Below are positions 46,927-59,119 of a DNA stretch of 64,000 nucleotides, piece by piece. The DNA comes from Clarireedia homoeocarpa (taxonomy: Eukaryota; Ascomycota; Leotiomycetes; Helotiales; Rutstroemiaceae): NCBI GenBank assembly GCA_001465935.1, contig LNKV01000002.1, positions 310,001-374,000 on the forward strand, read 5' to 3'. A program made the translations under genes and the position numbers. Position 1 is the stretch's first letter, and the number at the start of each line of letters is the position of its first letter. Under the pieces are notes generated by a model. That model had not been told where the DNA came from. It saw nothing but the letters and a program-made list of their open reading frames with translations, and ran no database searches.

Positions 46927-49565
46927 CTACTGCACATTCAAAACCATGTCATTCCCCCTCCTCGTCGGCGTCAACTTAGGCACCCACCCTGGCGTCTTTG
47001 GCAAGTTCCCACTATCAATGGAAATAATCTGCTCAGTCCCATCCTCGTGGCGATAGATAATCTTATTAGATTCCTGAGCTTCATACTGCTGCTCGTGTTG
47101 CTGTGGCTTTGCACGAGCCTGAGCTTTCGAGACGCTGTCTTTTCGGAGGAGATTATTCAGGATTTGTGGACGCCAGTAAGGTGATTTGAGGGCGAGCGTA
47201 TCCTCGGACTCAGTGGTATTGGTGGTGCCGTTGGTGCCGGCGTTGGCGTAGCCGTTGTTGTTGGAGGAAGCGGATGAGGCGGAGCGTTGGAGGAGCTTCC
47301 ATTTGGAACCGTTCTGGTTTTGGTTCTGGGGTGTTTGATTGGGAGAGGTCTGGTTTTGATTTGATTGTGTATGTAGGGCTAATGGGGGTGGTGCGGGACT
47401 CCTTCGCTTACCGCCCTGTATGATACCGCCTGGTGACTGCGCGCCGACTTTTATCGGTGGGAGAGGAAGGGGCATGGGAGGTGGAGGGGAGGGAGCCTGT
47501 TTGGCGAGGGAGCTACGGAAGAAGTCTTCGCTTTTGCGGATTAAGGGGCCAGGAGGTGGTTGGAGGCCGAGGTAAGTCATGCGCTCCTTTTGATTAGCTA
47601 TCTCGGCTTCTTGCCAGGGCTTGTTGCTGTGTGCGGTCGTGGGACGTGCTGGAGATGTTACAGCTGGTGGCGGAGGTTGAGGTAAAGAAGACATAACGAT
47701 GGGGCCGCGGGATTGGCGGGCGGAGTTCTTGATTTTTGGGTAGTTTACTGAAGAGCGGCCGTAGTCGCTGGAGGGAGATTCGACAACTGGACTTAGATTG
47801 TTGTCTGGAAGCTCTTGCGGCTCGGCATTGATTGAGTCGACGGTCTCAAAGGATGTCATAGATCCAACTGAGGTGCGTGTTTGGTCGTAAGGCCCCATTG
47901 ATTTGTAAGCGGATTTACGCATCACGCGGCGGAAAGAGGGGTTAGTTTGCATGAGAGAGTTCAGTCGGTCGATTTCAGCGGATGGAGGACGCTCTACGTG
48001 AGACGTGGTAGAGTAGATAGACGAGGTTGCTGTAGCTGGGTATTTGACAGACATATTACGGTTTACTTGAGGTTTAGCTGCGTTTTCTGGCTTGCGAGGT
48101 TGAGAGAAGTTTTGAGAGAGATTGAGAGGTCGAACGTAGAAGTCGGGTTCCACTGATGAGTCCTTATAGGAGTCAATTATGGAATGGGTATCATTAGGAG
48201 AATGCTCGTCTTCGACCCGAGGTGGTTGGTAGTATGTTGGGTTCGGTTGCTGAATAGGTTGCATGGTTTGCAGGTTGCCTGCACCAACTTCGAGGACTTC
48301 ATCCGGAGATTTGTAACTATAAGTGGCCGCATTCCAAGGCGCCTCCGATGCAACTGCTGTAATTGCGCTATCATCATCCTCGAATTGCGTATCCACAGAC
48401 TGACGGTTCATGGGAAGTGTGTTTGGTTGTAGTTGTTGTGGTTGATACGAAGAAGCACCTACTTGCGAATTTTGTTGGATGGGTACTTTGAGGGTGAGGA
48501 CTGGTCGCTCAGGTAAAAGCGGAGACGGCCTACGGAACTCTTCAATGTTGTAACCATGAGGTGTCAGAAGGTTATGATCAGGACTTTCAGATGTCATAGC
48601 GAGACCAATATTCTCCGGTATCGCATTCCTTTGCGAAAATGGGTTAGGACTTGGGGCTTCACCTCTCGGTGGTACCCGTGGGGGCATTCGAGCTCCCAAA
48701 AACGGACCAGTAGGCGTAAGTGGTTGCATTGATGCCAGAGATGGATCCATGGGTTTCGAGATTCCAAAATGAGATTGAGACTTGATACTCATGGAGGGCT
48801 CTTCTTGAAATGGAAGATATCCACTATCACGCTTCTCACGCCTCCTCCGTCTGTAGCATGCAAACAACAAAATAAGGCCAAGGGCCAAAGCCGAACCACC
48901 AACACCCGCTACCACAATTCCAGCTATCTGTGCCGTAGAGAGCGCCTCATTCTTCTTTTCGGGTGATGAGCTGGAGCTGGTAGCAGCAGCTGCTGATGGA
49001 GATCCCGTCGTCGATGATGGTGTTGTAGTAGAAGTGGCCAATGTAGTTGCTGGTGCTGTCGAAGAGGTTCTAGAACTACTTCCTTGCGTTGCAGACACGG
49101 GAGCAATCTGTACAATGCTCGCGGATCCTGACTGCAACACCAGAGTTGCGGTAAGAGTGCTGTGTGTATTCGGCAATGCTTGCTTATCCGAACTGCACAT
49201 ATCATACGCCTTCAATACCGTCTCATCTAACAATCTTGTTAGTCGCTAGATCAATTGAATAATGAAAAATACCTACTAGATGAATCATTCCCTTTACAAA
49301 AGCCAATACTAGCCTCCGATATTATACATTGTACCGCCCCCTCCCCAATCGTATATGAAGAGGCACTTTCATTCTCACAAAGGCAATCCAACGAAGGAGT
49401 ATCTGAACAAACACTTGGCCAATTGTTTTCTACAAAAGACTCGAAGCAGACCTGAGCGCAAGATGGAATTAGACTCGAGGCTCCAGTTGGTACTGTATAG
49501 TCGGCATTAACGCAAGTCGAAAAAGCGTATATGAGCAGGAGGAGGCTCGATGGTAACATTGCCAT
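46927..49565 (-). CDS. CFEM-domain single-pass membrane protein with proline-rich cytoplasmic tail
   Basis: Exons 49565-49277 and 49226-46927 give 862 residues. Residues 1-21 are a signal peptide (MAMLPSSLLLLIYAFSTCVNA). A CFEM domain follows with eight cysteines at 36, 40, 53, 61, 63, 80, 90 and 107. A Ser/Thr-rich stalk spans about 120-185. One transmembrane helix lies at about 197-220, with the stop-transfer CYRRRRREKR. The tail of about 640 residues is disordered and proline-rich, with polyproline runs such as PPPPMPLPLPP. CFEM domains of other fungi bind haem or act in surface sensing and virulence; here the function is unknown. The design (exposed domain, stalk, TM, long tail) suggests a cell-wall or haem sensor. 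The start is the first ATG of the open frame. It lacks the seven-TM part of CFEM receptors such as Pth11. Confidence 0.9.
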
Positions 49566-51129
49566 TCTCGGGAGTACTGTAGAATCCACAGCGTTAGCAT
49601 CGTTTGTGTATATAGTTCCATTCAGAGATGCGAAACCGCGTGATGGTAGAGATCACCGGGCAACTGAGGTCATATTTGTCGGAGTCATTCAATCTGTTGG
49701 ATAGCACAAGTCGATATCATGGCCTCAATTCAGGTGGCATATGTAGAGAAGAATCAAAGTCCAAAAATAGGTGTTACTGACCTCGAAGATGGAAACAGAA
49801 CACTTTTCGAGTCGTCCAGCGTCTCATACATCATTATAATACGAATGTAGAGAAAGATTCAAGGAAACCCATAACAAATGAAGACCTAACGGAAGAAAAA
49901 GGAAATAGGAAAACAAGGAAAACTATACCAGCAAGGAGATACGGAAGGGGTCGAGAGAGGAAAAAGATGAAAAGATGATGTAGAAGATTTCCCACAGAAC
50001 TCACAATGAGATGTTCACACAACATCCCACATCCGACGGCGCTGCCTTGACAGCCAATGGAGCTCCTCCAACAAGCCGGTTCAAGGGCCACACACATGGC
50101 GTCACAGTTTTTTCAGGTACGGATTGTGAGACTGCATGATGCTGCCGCTGGACACACCATACATAGCCGCTGCCATGCTCTACAACCCATGTTTGATGTG
50201 ATGATAAGCCTCGTTGTCTGTTTGGTGGATGTTGTCCAGCCCTGCACCTAAGCGCTGACCCTGGCGGTTACAAAGTAGAACCATTCACGTGATTGTTTCA
50301 TTCAACCTATGAGATAACAAGACTCGATTTTTCGGAATGAGTTTCTTGATGAGTCAGAGGACATACGTGTAAAGAGAATGACATTACATGAGTTGTAGCA
50401 TATCGATTTTATTTGTTTTAATTTTCAATTGCCGTAGATACGCTTCTTACCTTGTTCAAGTGAGGTTGCATTGCCGTTCGTGCTGTCTAGTTCTAAGCCT
50501 TCTATAATCGAAAAATAGTGTCGTAGGTATTTACAACAATAGGGACCCAGTTAATAAAGGCAACGATGTTCTGCATTTGTACTTACTTAGCCCTCAAGAT
50601 GCTCCATACGAGTTGATAGTGCAGATTCCCGTCTATTATTAATCCGCTTCGATGCCAATACGGGCCGCACTGTGTGGCCTAATCATGTTGGTTATCCACA
50701 AGAATGGAGTTCTCGAAGCCGGGTCTTATTTGCAAATCACATCCCTCAATGGGGCACGGCGCCAGAGTCATCGATTGTACGAGTATTGCGACATTTGTAA
50801 CAGACAGATTCTCTAATTTTGCCAGGAACCGTGAGGCTCCGTATCTCCATTTGGCATGCAGTTAACTTCATTGATCATTCATTTAATCGTAAAGTTCTCC
50901 ACGATTTTGACTTGCAAAAGCGAAATCTAGCGGCTGTGCTTGTAGACGAGATAAAAATAGCCCCTCGTGACGAGATCCATCGCTCGGAAATATTAGTGTA
51001 AGCACGATGAGCCTCCCCCATCCACAAAGCTTGTGCGAAATCGCGGACGCCCGCTTCCTCTAATACCATGGAAGACAAATAAGCGCGGCTATGAAAAGAA
51101 AAGGTAATTCTCCTTTCGATATTTATGGT
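49566..51129. other. Intergenic, CFEM promoter to DBP5 3' end
   Basis: About 1.56 kb upstream of the CFEM gene. Short ORFs only, none supported. No notable repeat. Confidence 0.5.
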
Positions 51130-52812
51130 TCAAAGTTGGAGATTTGTGCCGGCACGGCTCGACTTGATAACCTTAGTAACAATCTCCTCGGTCTCATCCC
51201 AGTCGTTTTGATTCAGTTTGATCAAGTCAATTCCGAAGTGATTTGCGATCTCACTGAGAGCGTGGAAGCTTTTCTTATCAAAGACAAAGCTGATGCTGAC
51301 ACCAACACGTCCGAATCTTCCTGTTCGACCAATTCGGTGAAGGTAGGTTTCTGGATCTGGCTCGGAATCTGATCGACCTTTCATTGGGATATCGTAGTTA
51401 ATGACCATGGATACCGATTGAACATCGATACCACGGGCAAGAACATTGGTAGTAATTAGCACCTTGGCTCTTCCAGCACGGAACTCTTCTAAGACCATGT
51501 CTCGCTCGGCTCCTTCAAATGCTCCATGTATAGCAACGACTTTGTGCCCTTCCGCAGTAAGGCTTGCTGCAATTCTGGTGGCAGTATCTCGGCGCTGAAA
51601 TTTGTAAGTTAGGGGCTCATGGCTAAGCATACGGGTGTCAACATACCTTAACAAAGATAATTGAAGAGCCGATTGTCATCAAACCATACAATTTGACCAA
51701 TACATCGTACTTTTCAGATTCATTTTGGCAATCCAGGAACATCTGCTTGATGCCTGCCACTGTGAGCTCATCGCGCTTTAGTTTGATTTCGTTCGCACTA
51801 GGACTGAATTCCTGAGCGAAACCAATAACCTGCTCTGGGAACGTAGCCGAGAACAACAGGATTTGCTGGACTTTTATCAACCTAAAGTTGTTTTAGAACC
51901 GATGATAATCAAGTATAGCTGTGGGGTAGGACTTACGACTTGACGCGCATACACTGTTCACCGAGACCTTGTTGGTCGAGCATGTTATCGGCCTCATCTA
52001 AACACAGAACCTTCAATTGACTCCCATCGATTTGTCGTCTCTTCAATAAATCCCAGGTGGTGCCAGGGGTTCCAACAATAACCATAGATTGAACTCGTGC
52101 TCCTCTTTCAACCGCTCCAGGGACCGCTGCTTGAATCGTTAAGCCCTCAACAAACTGTCCAATGCTTCTAACAACGCCCTCGATTTGTCGTGCGAGTTCT
52201 CGACTAGGTGCCAAACAAATAGCTTGTGGTTGTTGGGGCTTCGAATAATCGAGGCGCGATAGGATGGTAATGACGAATGCGGCCGTCTTTCCTGTGCCGG
52301 ATTGGGATTGTGCAATCATGTTCCTAGGCGGGTCTCGCAATAAAAGAGGAAGTGCTTTTTCTTGGATTTTGGAGGGCTTCTTGAAGTTCATCGAGTAGAG
52401 ACCCTTGAGTATCATGGGATTGCTAGGATATCATTTAGTATGGCACTTCTTAAAAGGGGGTTAAAGAGCTTTAGACGTACATGCCCAGCTCCTCAAAATT
52501 TTGAACAGAGAACAAGGGACTAGTCTCATCTCCTTGAATGTCACTAAGCTTGACCTCAACTTCGTATTGTCCTTCTTGGAGACTAGAGCCACCTAAGGGC
52601 TCGACACTCCCATCGCCTTGCGCTCGTTCTAGGCTGTCTGCTTCGCTCTTCTCGATTGTAGGTGAAGCGACCTCATCCGCCCATGAAGTTTTTGTAGTCG
52701 ATGCATCAGCAGCTCCGTTCGAAGGTGTGAAAGCGCTTGATGATGGGTTGAGTGCAGATCCGCCCAAACGGCTAGCCAATGAACCACCAGTAGCTTCGCC
52801 TTCACCAGACAT
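51130..52812 (-). CDS. DBP5: DEAD-box ATP-dependent RNA helicase Dbp5
   Basis: mRNA-export helicase acting at the cytoplasmic face of the nuclear pore, where Gle1 and Nup159 stimulate it to remove Mex67 from mRNPs; it also acts in translation termination. Exons 52812-52481, 52422-51937, 51881-51647 and 51594-51130 give 505 residues. The N-terminal 100 residues are variable and disordered, typical of Dbp5. All helicase motifs are present: FEELGINP and Gln131 (Q motif), SQSGTGKT (motif I, 150-157), PSRELARQ (Ia), TPGT (Ib), DEAD (253-256), SAT (III), SSIIFVKRRDTA (IV), LARGIDV (V), HRIGRTGRFG (VI). The insertion YDIPMKGRSDSEPDPETYLHR is characteristic of Dbp5/DDX19. It is divergent from BZZ1, with about 800 bp between the starts. 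Confidence 0.96.
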
Positions 52813-53614
52813 TTTGTGTGTTTATGCAAGTGATAGCTTGTGGTTGTTTGGTTGGATTGAATCGCAAAGATCGAAGCTCTACGCTGGATAGGCTGACAAG
52901 TGGTGAGTTGAAATCGCTCTGCAAATAAATATTGATCGCCGCCGCCGTCGTAGTTATTGATGGGTTGCAAACAGAGAAGGTATCTGGGCGAGCTGGAATG
53001 AAGGACGAGGTGCTGAAAGGATATTAATCCGTATTGAAGTCGCTGTTGACAAGACGATAAATTGTGTATTGCAGTAGTAAGAGTTTCAAAGTGATGGTAT
53101 TTGAGAAGAATGAAAAGAGGTTGAGAGTGTTAAAATGTTGAAAGATGAATGATGAAAGATACACAGTAAACTTTTTGGTTTAATCTCACAAGGCACAAGG
53201 CTCAAGGCTCAGTCATTAATTTTTGACGCGGGGTTAACAACGACAAAAGCTATCCTAACCGTTTATTGACTAGCTTACAATGCCGAATTTCCCCTGTTTT
53301 GGGCAATTTTCTGGAAAGGCGGTGAAAGACTTCGTGGCTGCTTTAGAAGCTGTCAAATTGCCGCTTTGACAAAACTAATCAGCCCGTCCGAACCACACCC
53401 CCATCCTAGCTAGCAGTGAGCGCAGCGCAACAACTTATTAATTCCCGCCTGAATTCCCCCAACTTGATTTGGCGGGGCATTTCATTCACATTCATGCATT
53501 GCGAATAATATCCCAATGACCTCTGCTGAAACGGAGGGAACATGCATTGATTCCTCAGTAATCTGCCCTTCTACTCATGATCACTAAGTGACAGACGACA
53601 TTGTGTTCTCAAGA
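52813..53614. promoter_or_regulatory. Divergent promoter region DBP5 / BZZ1
   Basis: About 800 bp separate the two start codons, so both promoters must lie here. A GCCGCC-type run near 52935-52950 falls in the DBP5 leader. No clear TATA element or known factor site was identified. Confidence 0.55.
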
Positions 53615-55973
53615 ATGGCCGAGGTCGATATTGCCCCAAACTTCGGGTTGGAGTTGAAGGTAAGTTCCTGCGCATACCATACATATACTTATGAATTCTC
53701 AACTGATATTCCATAATTCTCTAGGATGGCTTCAAGCCGGTCAACGCCTGGGTGTCGAACGGAATCAACTGGCTGGACGACATTCAGACATTCTACCGTG
53801 AACGAAGTGCAATCGAGAAGGAATACAGCGCAAAGCTCAATGCCCTGGCGAAAAAGTACTTTGAGAAGAAATCGAAGAAGTCAAGTAGTTTGAGTGTCGG
53901 TGACACACCTACTATGACCCCTGGTTCTCTCGAGAGGTCCGTTTGTTACTATTCCGTAGACAATTGTATAACCATTAACTAAACCTGCATGTAGTGCTTC
54001 ATTGACAACATGGACGACACAACTTACAACACTCGAGTCGCGAGCAGCAGAACACGATCGATTTGGCGGAGAACTGATTTCGCAAGTCGCAGATCCACTC
54101 AAAGTCCTGGCGACTCGTTATGAAGAACTTCGAAAGCGACACGTGGAATATTCAGAGAAACTGGAGAAGGAGAGGGACTCTACATATGCGGATCTTAAAA
54201 AGATGAAAGGAAAATATGACAATGCATGTCAAGAAGTTGAGAACAAGCGGAAAAAGGCCGAATCCTCGTTCGACTACTCTAAAACGAAAGCACAAAACGC
54301 CTACCAGCAGCAGATTCTCGAGATGCATAATGTCAAGAACAGCTACCTGATCGCAATAAATGTCACAAACAAGCAAAAGGAGAAATACTATCACGAGTAC
54401 GTTCCGGATCTTCTAGACAGTTTGCAAGATCTTTCCGAATCACGCACAATCAAGCTCAATGGGATATGGTCAACAGCGGCGCAATTGGAGACGGGTATGC
54501 TAGAACGTAGCACGGAGTTCATCACCCATCTTTCACAAGAAATACCTCGCAATCAACCTTCTCTGGATTCCATGATGTTTGTCAGACACAATGTAGGACC
54601 CTGGCAAGAACCTCCAGATAAAACATTTGAGCCTAGTCCGGTATGGCACGATGACGACGCCATGATGACTGGAGATACTGCCAAGGTATTCCTTCGCAAC
54701 GTTCTAAGTAAATCTAAAGTCCAGCTCGGAGAACTGCGAAGGGAGGTCGACAAGAAGCGGCGAGAAGTAGAAAGTACAAAGCGTGTGAAGCAACAAATTC
54801 GGGAAGGCAAAGATAAGAGGGATGAAGTAGAAGTTGTCAGAGCTATATTCGCTCTACAAGAAGAATTGCATCAAGTCGATCATAAACGATTGACAGCAGA
54901 AGTCGAAACCTCAACCATTACAGCAGCAGTGGGTGACGTTACTCTTGGTTCAAAGAGCCACAATTTCAAATCACAAACATTCAAAATACCCACAAATTGC
55001 GATCTCTGCGGTGAGCGCATATGGGGACTTTCAGCAAAGGGCTTCGATTGTAGGGACTGCGGCTACACCTGCCACAGCAAATGTGAGATGAAAGTTCCAG
55101 CCGAATGTCCCGGCGAGCAGACCAAAGACGAAAAGAAGAAGTTGAAAGCAGAACGCCAAGAAGCCGCCAATGCTATCAAAGCCCCAGGGCCAGGTCTCGC
55201 AGACAGCGTAGCCGAGCTCCCAACAATGAGTCGATCGAATACTATGAATTCATTAAGTTCAGGATATGCTGCTAGCGCGAATCGATCGATTTCCGCACAA
55301 TCACCTACAGAAGAGACAGCACCAGAAAACGGCGGAAGAAGCATATCGACTTCTCTCAAACCAGGAACGTTGAAGAAGCACAGAGTCGTGGCTCCTCCGC
55401 CTGCTGCTTATATCAGCGAATTACCTGGTAGCAGCGCCAATGGATCTGCAGGGAATGAGCAGAGAGGAAAGATGCTCTACCCATACGACGCTAATGGCGA
55501 CGAGGAAATCAGCGTCCCTGAAGGCAGAGAAGTTATAATTCTAGAACCAGACGGTAATCCCCCCTTTCCCTCCCCCACCCGTATAAACTCCCATCCACGC
55601 CATCCCTACTAACACCCCCCTAGACGGCGGCTGGACCAAAGTCAAAGCCGGCTTCAAAGAAGGTCTCGTCCCCACCGCATATATCGAGCTCATCGCCTCC
55701 GCACCCGCGCGGCCCGTCTCCGTGATCTCCAACTCCGGGTCCTCGCTCTCGGGCAAGAAACAGGGGCCCGCTGTGGCGCCGAAGCGCGGGGCAAAGAAAC
55801 TCAGATATGTAGAGGCGTTGTACGATTACTCGGCGCAGGGCGACACCGAGCATAGTATGGTGGAGGGCGAGCGTTTTGTGCTGATTAAGGAGGATCCGGG
55901 GGATGGCTGGGCGGAGGTGGAGAAGGGTGGCGTGGTGAAGAGTGTGCCGGCGAATTATGTGCAGGCTGTTTAG
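53615..55973 (+). CDS. BZZ1: Bzz1-type F-BAR / C1 / double SH3 actin-assembly protein
   Basis: Syndapin/Toca-like adaptor that binds curved membrane and recruits Las17/WASP to actin patches during endocytosis. Exons 53615-53659, 53725-53936, 53995-55553 and 55624-55973 give 721 residues. The start MAEVDIAPNFGLELKDGFKP matches the family. The F-BAR domain covers about residues 15-270, with FYRERSAIEKEYSAKLNALAKKY and coiled-coil segments. A C1 zinc domain lies at 408-457, beginning HNFKSQTFKIPTNCDLCGE, with a complete HC-rich pattern. SH3-1 lies at about 578-630 (LYPYDANGDEEISVPEG), interrupted by a 70-bp intron after LEPD. SH3-2 forms the C-terminus at about 665-721 (ALYDYSAQGDTEHSM..VPANYVQAV). 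The last exon is clearly more GC-rich than exon 3. Confidence 0.96.
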
Positions 55974-56872
55974 TTTAGATAGGGAGTGGGCTTTGTTTTG
56001 GTGGGGGGGGGTTGCGGTGGGCGATGGGCGGTTAGCATTAGGATTAGGATTGGGAGGGTAGATGTGTCGTGGTTGATGCACGTACGGGCATGGTGTCGTT
56101 GAAGTGTGGAAAAGAAAGTAGAGCGGACCGGAGCAGACAGGGCGTTTCAAAGTTGCATATACATTTCTATCCCTCTTGGGGACAAATACCATAGCGTACA
56201 TAGTATACCTACCTACCTCCATCCGCTTGTTTGCTTTGCTTAGTGATGTTCTTCTCTCCCCCTTACTCATTCTTCATCGATCTGAATCTCGACATCGCGC
56301 AAGACACAAAATAAACACCTACGCACGTGCACGATTCCTAGCGCAGAAACCATGGTATGTATCATTGTATATCCAATGCAATTCAATTCAATTCAGTTGC
56401 GTTGCGTTGCGTTGCGTTGCTACTCATACAATTAAATCATGAAAGTATGCCTTTTCTCTACCGTAAACCATGGACGAGATTTGGAATCGGGAGGGAATAA
56501 ACACCCAATTCGGATATGATGTTCCTGAACCCAAATGCAGCGCGAGCCACTACCCCAATCAATGTATGTCCATGAACGAACGCCGTTTCGATGAATGCTG
56601 TATTATTCTATTCTATTAATTTCCTCTTTCTTTTGTTCCAGAATATCAAGAGGTGTATGTATGTGTTATGATGCAAGCAGATGAGCCGCGTGCTAAACGA
56701 GCGGGCCTCCTCAATACCGTAAGATTGTGGCCAACCGAGGAGATAAATAGCTGGTTGGCCCAGGATAACAGGCGTTGAGTATATATGCAGTTCCTCATAT
56801 GGGGTACGGGTGTAGTGCGAAGCACTTCTCGAGTTTGGGCTCTCGCGCAATTTAATACTAGCTACTGGAGAA
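55974..56872. other. Convergent intergenic region BZZ1 / AIR
   Basis: This holds the 3' UTRs of both genes. It includes a short TTCAA repeat followed by (GTTGC)n at about 56384-56420. No gene. Confidence 0.55.
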
Positions 56873-59119
56873 CTACCCTCGACGACGATGCGACGGTGGA
56901 GCACCTCTGCCCCTACCAGCTTTACCGCGTCCGTTGCCTCGGCCCGGTGGCTCTCCTCTATTCGGCGCATTACCACCTCCACGCTTTTTATTATTTCCGT
57001 GACCTCCACCGCGAGAATTCGGCGGATGTGGAGGAAGAGCTCGAGGATTGTTATTTCCACCACCGTTGCCCTGAAACATGAACTGAGGTGCCGGTGCCAC
57101 CGCTTGCGAGAACTGAATCTGGCCATGCTTAGGAGCATTATTGACTTTGGGACGGATGAAAGCGGGGGTATCATCATCGTCGCCGTCGCTGTCATCTAAC
57201 TCGATGGGATCATTCGCTCTTCCTTTAATACTAAATCCCTTCTTAGACCGACTGGGGATGGAATAATCCTTACCAGCAGACACAGCTCTCGAAGCGCTCG
57301 AAGGATCGAGGTATTTCTGCAAGTTTGCTCTTGACCATGAGAGGCCGCCAGAAAGGGGTATACCCTGATGCAATCCGCAGTCGGGTCCATAATGTCCGGA
57401 AGCACCGCAGCAGTAGCAGCATATTTGAATATCCTGAACTGTTCTAATCTCGTGTGGTTGAGGGAGGAAGCTGCGCCAGATGAAATGGCATTTTACCTCA
57501 ATGTGGTTGGGAGATTGACAGATGATGCAGTTGACGTCTTGAGTTGCACGTAACTTTTCGGGGCAGCGAGAAGTTTGGTGTCCGGGCTGCCGACACTTGC
57601 CACAGACCAAGGTCTGAGGGCATGCTGGCGTCAGATGATTCCCTTGAGTTCCGCAAGAGGAGCAAGTGCTGTCCGGACATTGGGAAGCTTGATGTGCACT
57701 GGATCCACACACAAGACATTTTGGGATGAACGCACCGTCTGCTGTTGGAAAATATTTTAAAAGATCTTCAGGATCTTCAATGCTTGCGGCATCCATTCGC
57801 CCTGAATTTTCGGAAGCGTTATTCTCATGAAATTCCTCCAAGCCTGAACCATTAGAGATGACCTCTACTTCGGGGTTGATATTGGCCTGCGTCGCGCTAT
57901 TAATGTCTGTTTTTGGCATCCTATCAGGAGCTGACACCTCCTCTTGAGAAGTATGAGCATCTTTCGATGTTGCATCACCAATAGCTGACTGTGATTCAGC
58001 TTGGTAATAATCAGCCGCGCGAACTAGACCAGATAAAGATTCAGGATTCTTTATGATATTTTCCAAGAGAGGATATTTCGAGGTGATTTGAGTGGTGTGA
58101 AAAGATCTGAACTCTGGAACATGACCATAGAAATGCGTTATATACTCGTTAAAGGCAGCTTTTGCTCTCTTGTCTGTTAATTTATTCTTTAAATCCGGAT
58201 TTTCTGCGAATATGAAGAGAATGAAAGCTCTAAAATTCAAGTCTTGCAGTGTAATAGGCCGCCCATTTGGATTGACCAACTCTGGTAACTCAATTTTATT
58301 ATCGCCAAACGTATAAAGAGTCGGTCCTCTGGTCGTGACTGGATAGTACGTTTTCCTTGAGGAAATGGCCTTAGCAATCGCATTATCTTTGGGGATCGGC
58401 CACCCATGAACCTCCATATAAGCTGCAGCAGCTTCTGTTTGTGATATCATGCTGTCGTTCTTGCTCCTCTTTTTCTCTCGTTTGGTACTTTTTTCGGCTC
58501 CTTTTGTGGCTTTCACCTCGACCGGTTTCATGACTGCATCATCGTTTCGTCTTTTATCTTCCCCCACTGCATCTAGATCATTGTTCTCAAGTGAGGATTC
58601 ATTGGTCATGACTTCATCTTCACGTACTTTGATAGTTCCTTGTGCAGCCGGCTGTAATGCTTCGACAATCGCCTTCGCATCAGAAGTATTGGCCGCATTT
58701 GTGCCATTGCTTTGCTGTTCAGCGAGCACCTTATACTGGCCCAAAGTTCCAGTCTGCTTTTTGGTGATTTTCTTTCCAAAGGACGTTCGCAACCCACTTT
58801 GCACCCCCTGATTCCACGCCCCTGGTAGCCCAAGGTTCCCCTGCGCTGGAAGAGGAGAAAGCTCAGATGGCTCCGTGTCAACATTGTTGGCCGGTTGATC
58901 TTGCGGCGAAGAAGACAAAGACTTCACAGCATCGGCAGTAGCTTCAGCTTCCTGGTCTTCATCCTTTCTTATCCTCTTTCGGAGTTGGGTGTCGGATTCG
59001 TCCGAAGAAGAATCAATGGTTATGGCACCCTGGTCTCGTTCTGAAGACGTTTGCAGGGCGCGCTTTCTCCCAACGACACTTGACCTCGAATCCGACATAT
59101 CTTCTGCAGGCGAAGCCAT
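56873..59119 (-). CDS. AIR1: Air1/Air2-type CCHC zinc-knuckle protein (TRAMP complex)
   Basis: RNA-binding subunit of the nuclear TRAMP polyadenylation complex, which works with a Trf4-type poly(A) polymerase and the Mtr4 helicase to hand RNAs to the exosome. It is one exon of 748 residues. The N-terminal 230 residues are acidic/serine-rich. A conserved block without a named domain lies at about 230-365 (EVHGWPIPKDNAIAKA..LNFRAFILFIFAENPDL). Five zinc knuckles lie at 468-481, 486-500, 506-519, 531-544 and 568-581; the second has five residues instead of four before the histidine. HFIWRSFLP between knuckles 4 and 5 corresponds to the IWR-Y motif of Air proteins that contacts the polymerase. 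The C-terminus is an RGG/RG-rich tail. It is much longer than yeast Air1/2 (about 350 residues). Confidence 0.85.
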   Translation of the reverse strand: MASPAEDMSDSRSSVVGRKRALQTSSERDQGAITIDSSSDESDTQLRKRIRKDEDQEAEATADAVKSLSSSPQDQPANNVDTEPSELSPLPAQGNLGLPGAWNQGVQSGLRTSFGKKITKKQTGTLGQYKVLAEQQSNGTNAANTSDAKAIVEALQPAAQGTIKVREDEVMTNESSLENNDLDAVGEDKRRNDDAVMKPVEVKATKGAEKSTKREKKRSKNDSMISQTEAAAAYMEVHGWPIPKDNAIAKAISSRKTYYPVTTRGPTLYTFGDNKIELPELVNPNGRPITLQDLNFRAFILFIFAENPDLKNKLTDKRAKAAFNEYITHFYGHVPEFRSFHTTQITSKYPLLENIIKNPESLSGLVRAADYYQAESQSAIGDATSKDAHTSQEEVSAPDRMPKTDINSATQANINPEVEVISNGSGLEEFHENNASENSGRMDAASIEDPEDLLKYFPTADGAFIPKCLVCGSSAHQASQCPDSTCSSCGTQGNHLTPACPQTLVCGKCRQPGHQTSRCPEKLRATQDVNCIICQSPNHIEVKCHFIWRSFLPQPHEIRTVQDIQICCYCCGASGHYGPDCGLHQGIPLSGGLSWSRANLQKYLDPSSASRAVSAGKDYSIPSRSKKGFSIKGRANDPIELDDSDGDDDDTPAFIRPKVNNAPKHGQIQFSQAVAPAPQFMFQGNGGGNNNPRALPPHPPNSRGGGHGNNKKRGGGNAPNRGEPPGRGNGRGKAGRGRGAPPSHRRRG

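Noticed and set aside
55620..56270. 216-codon minus-strand ORF opposite the end of BZZ1
   Set aside because: Antisense of the BZZ1 last exon and 3' UTR; low-complexity Pro/His.
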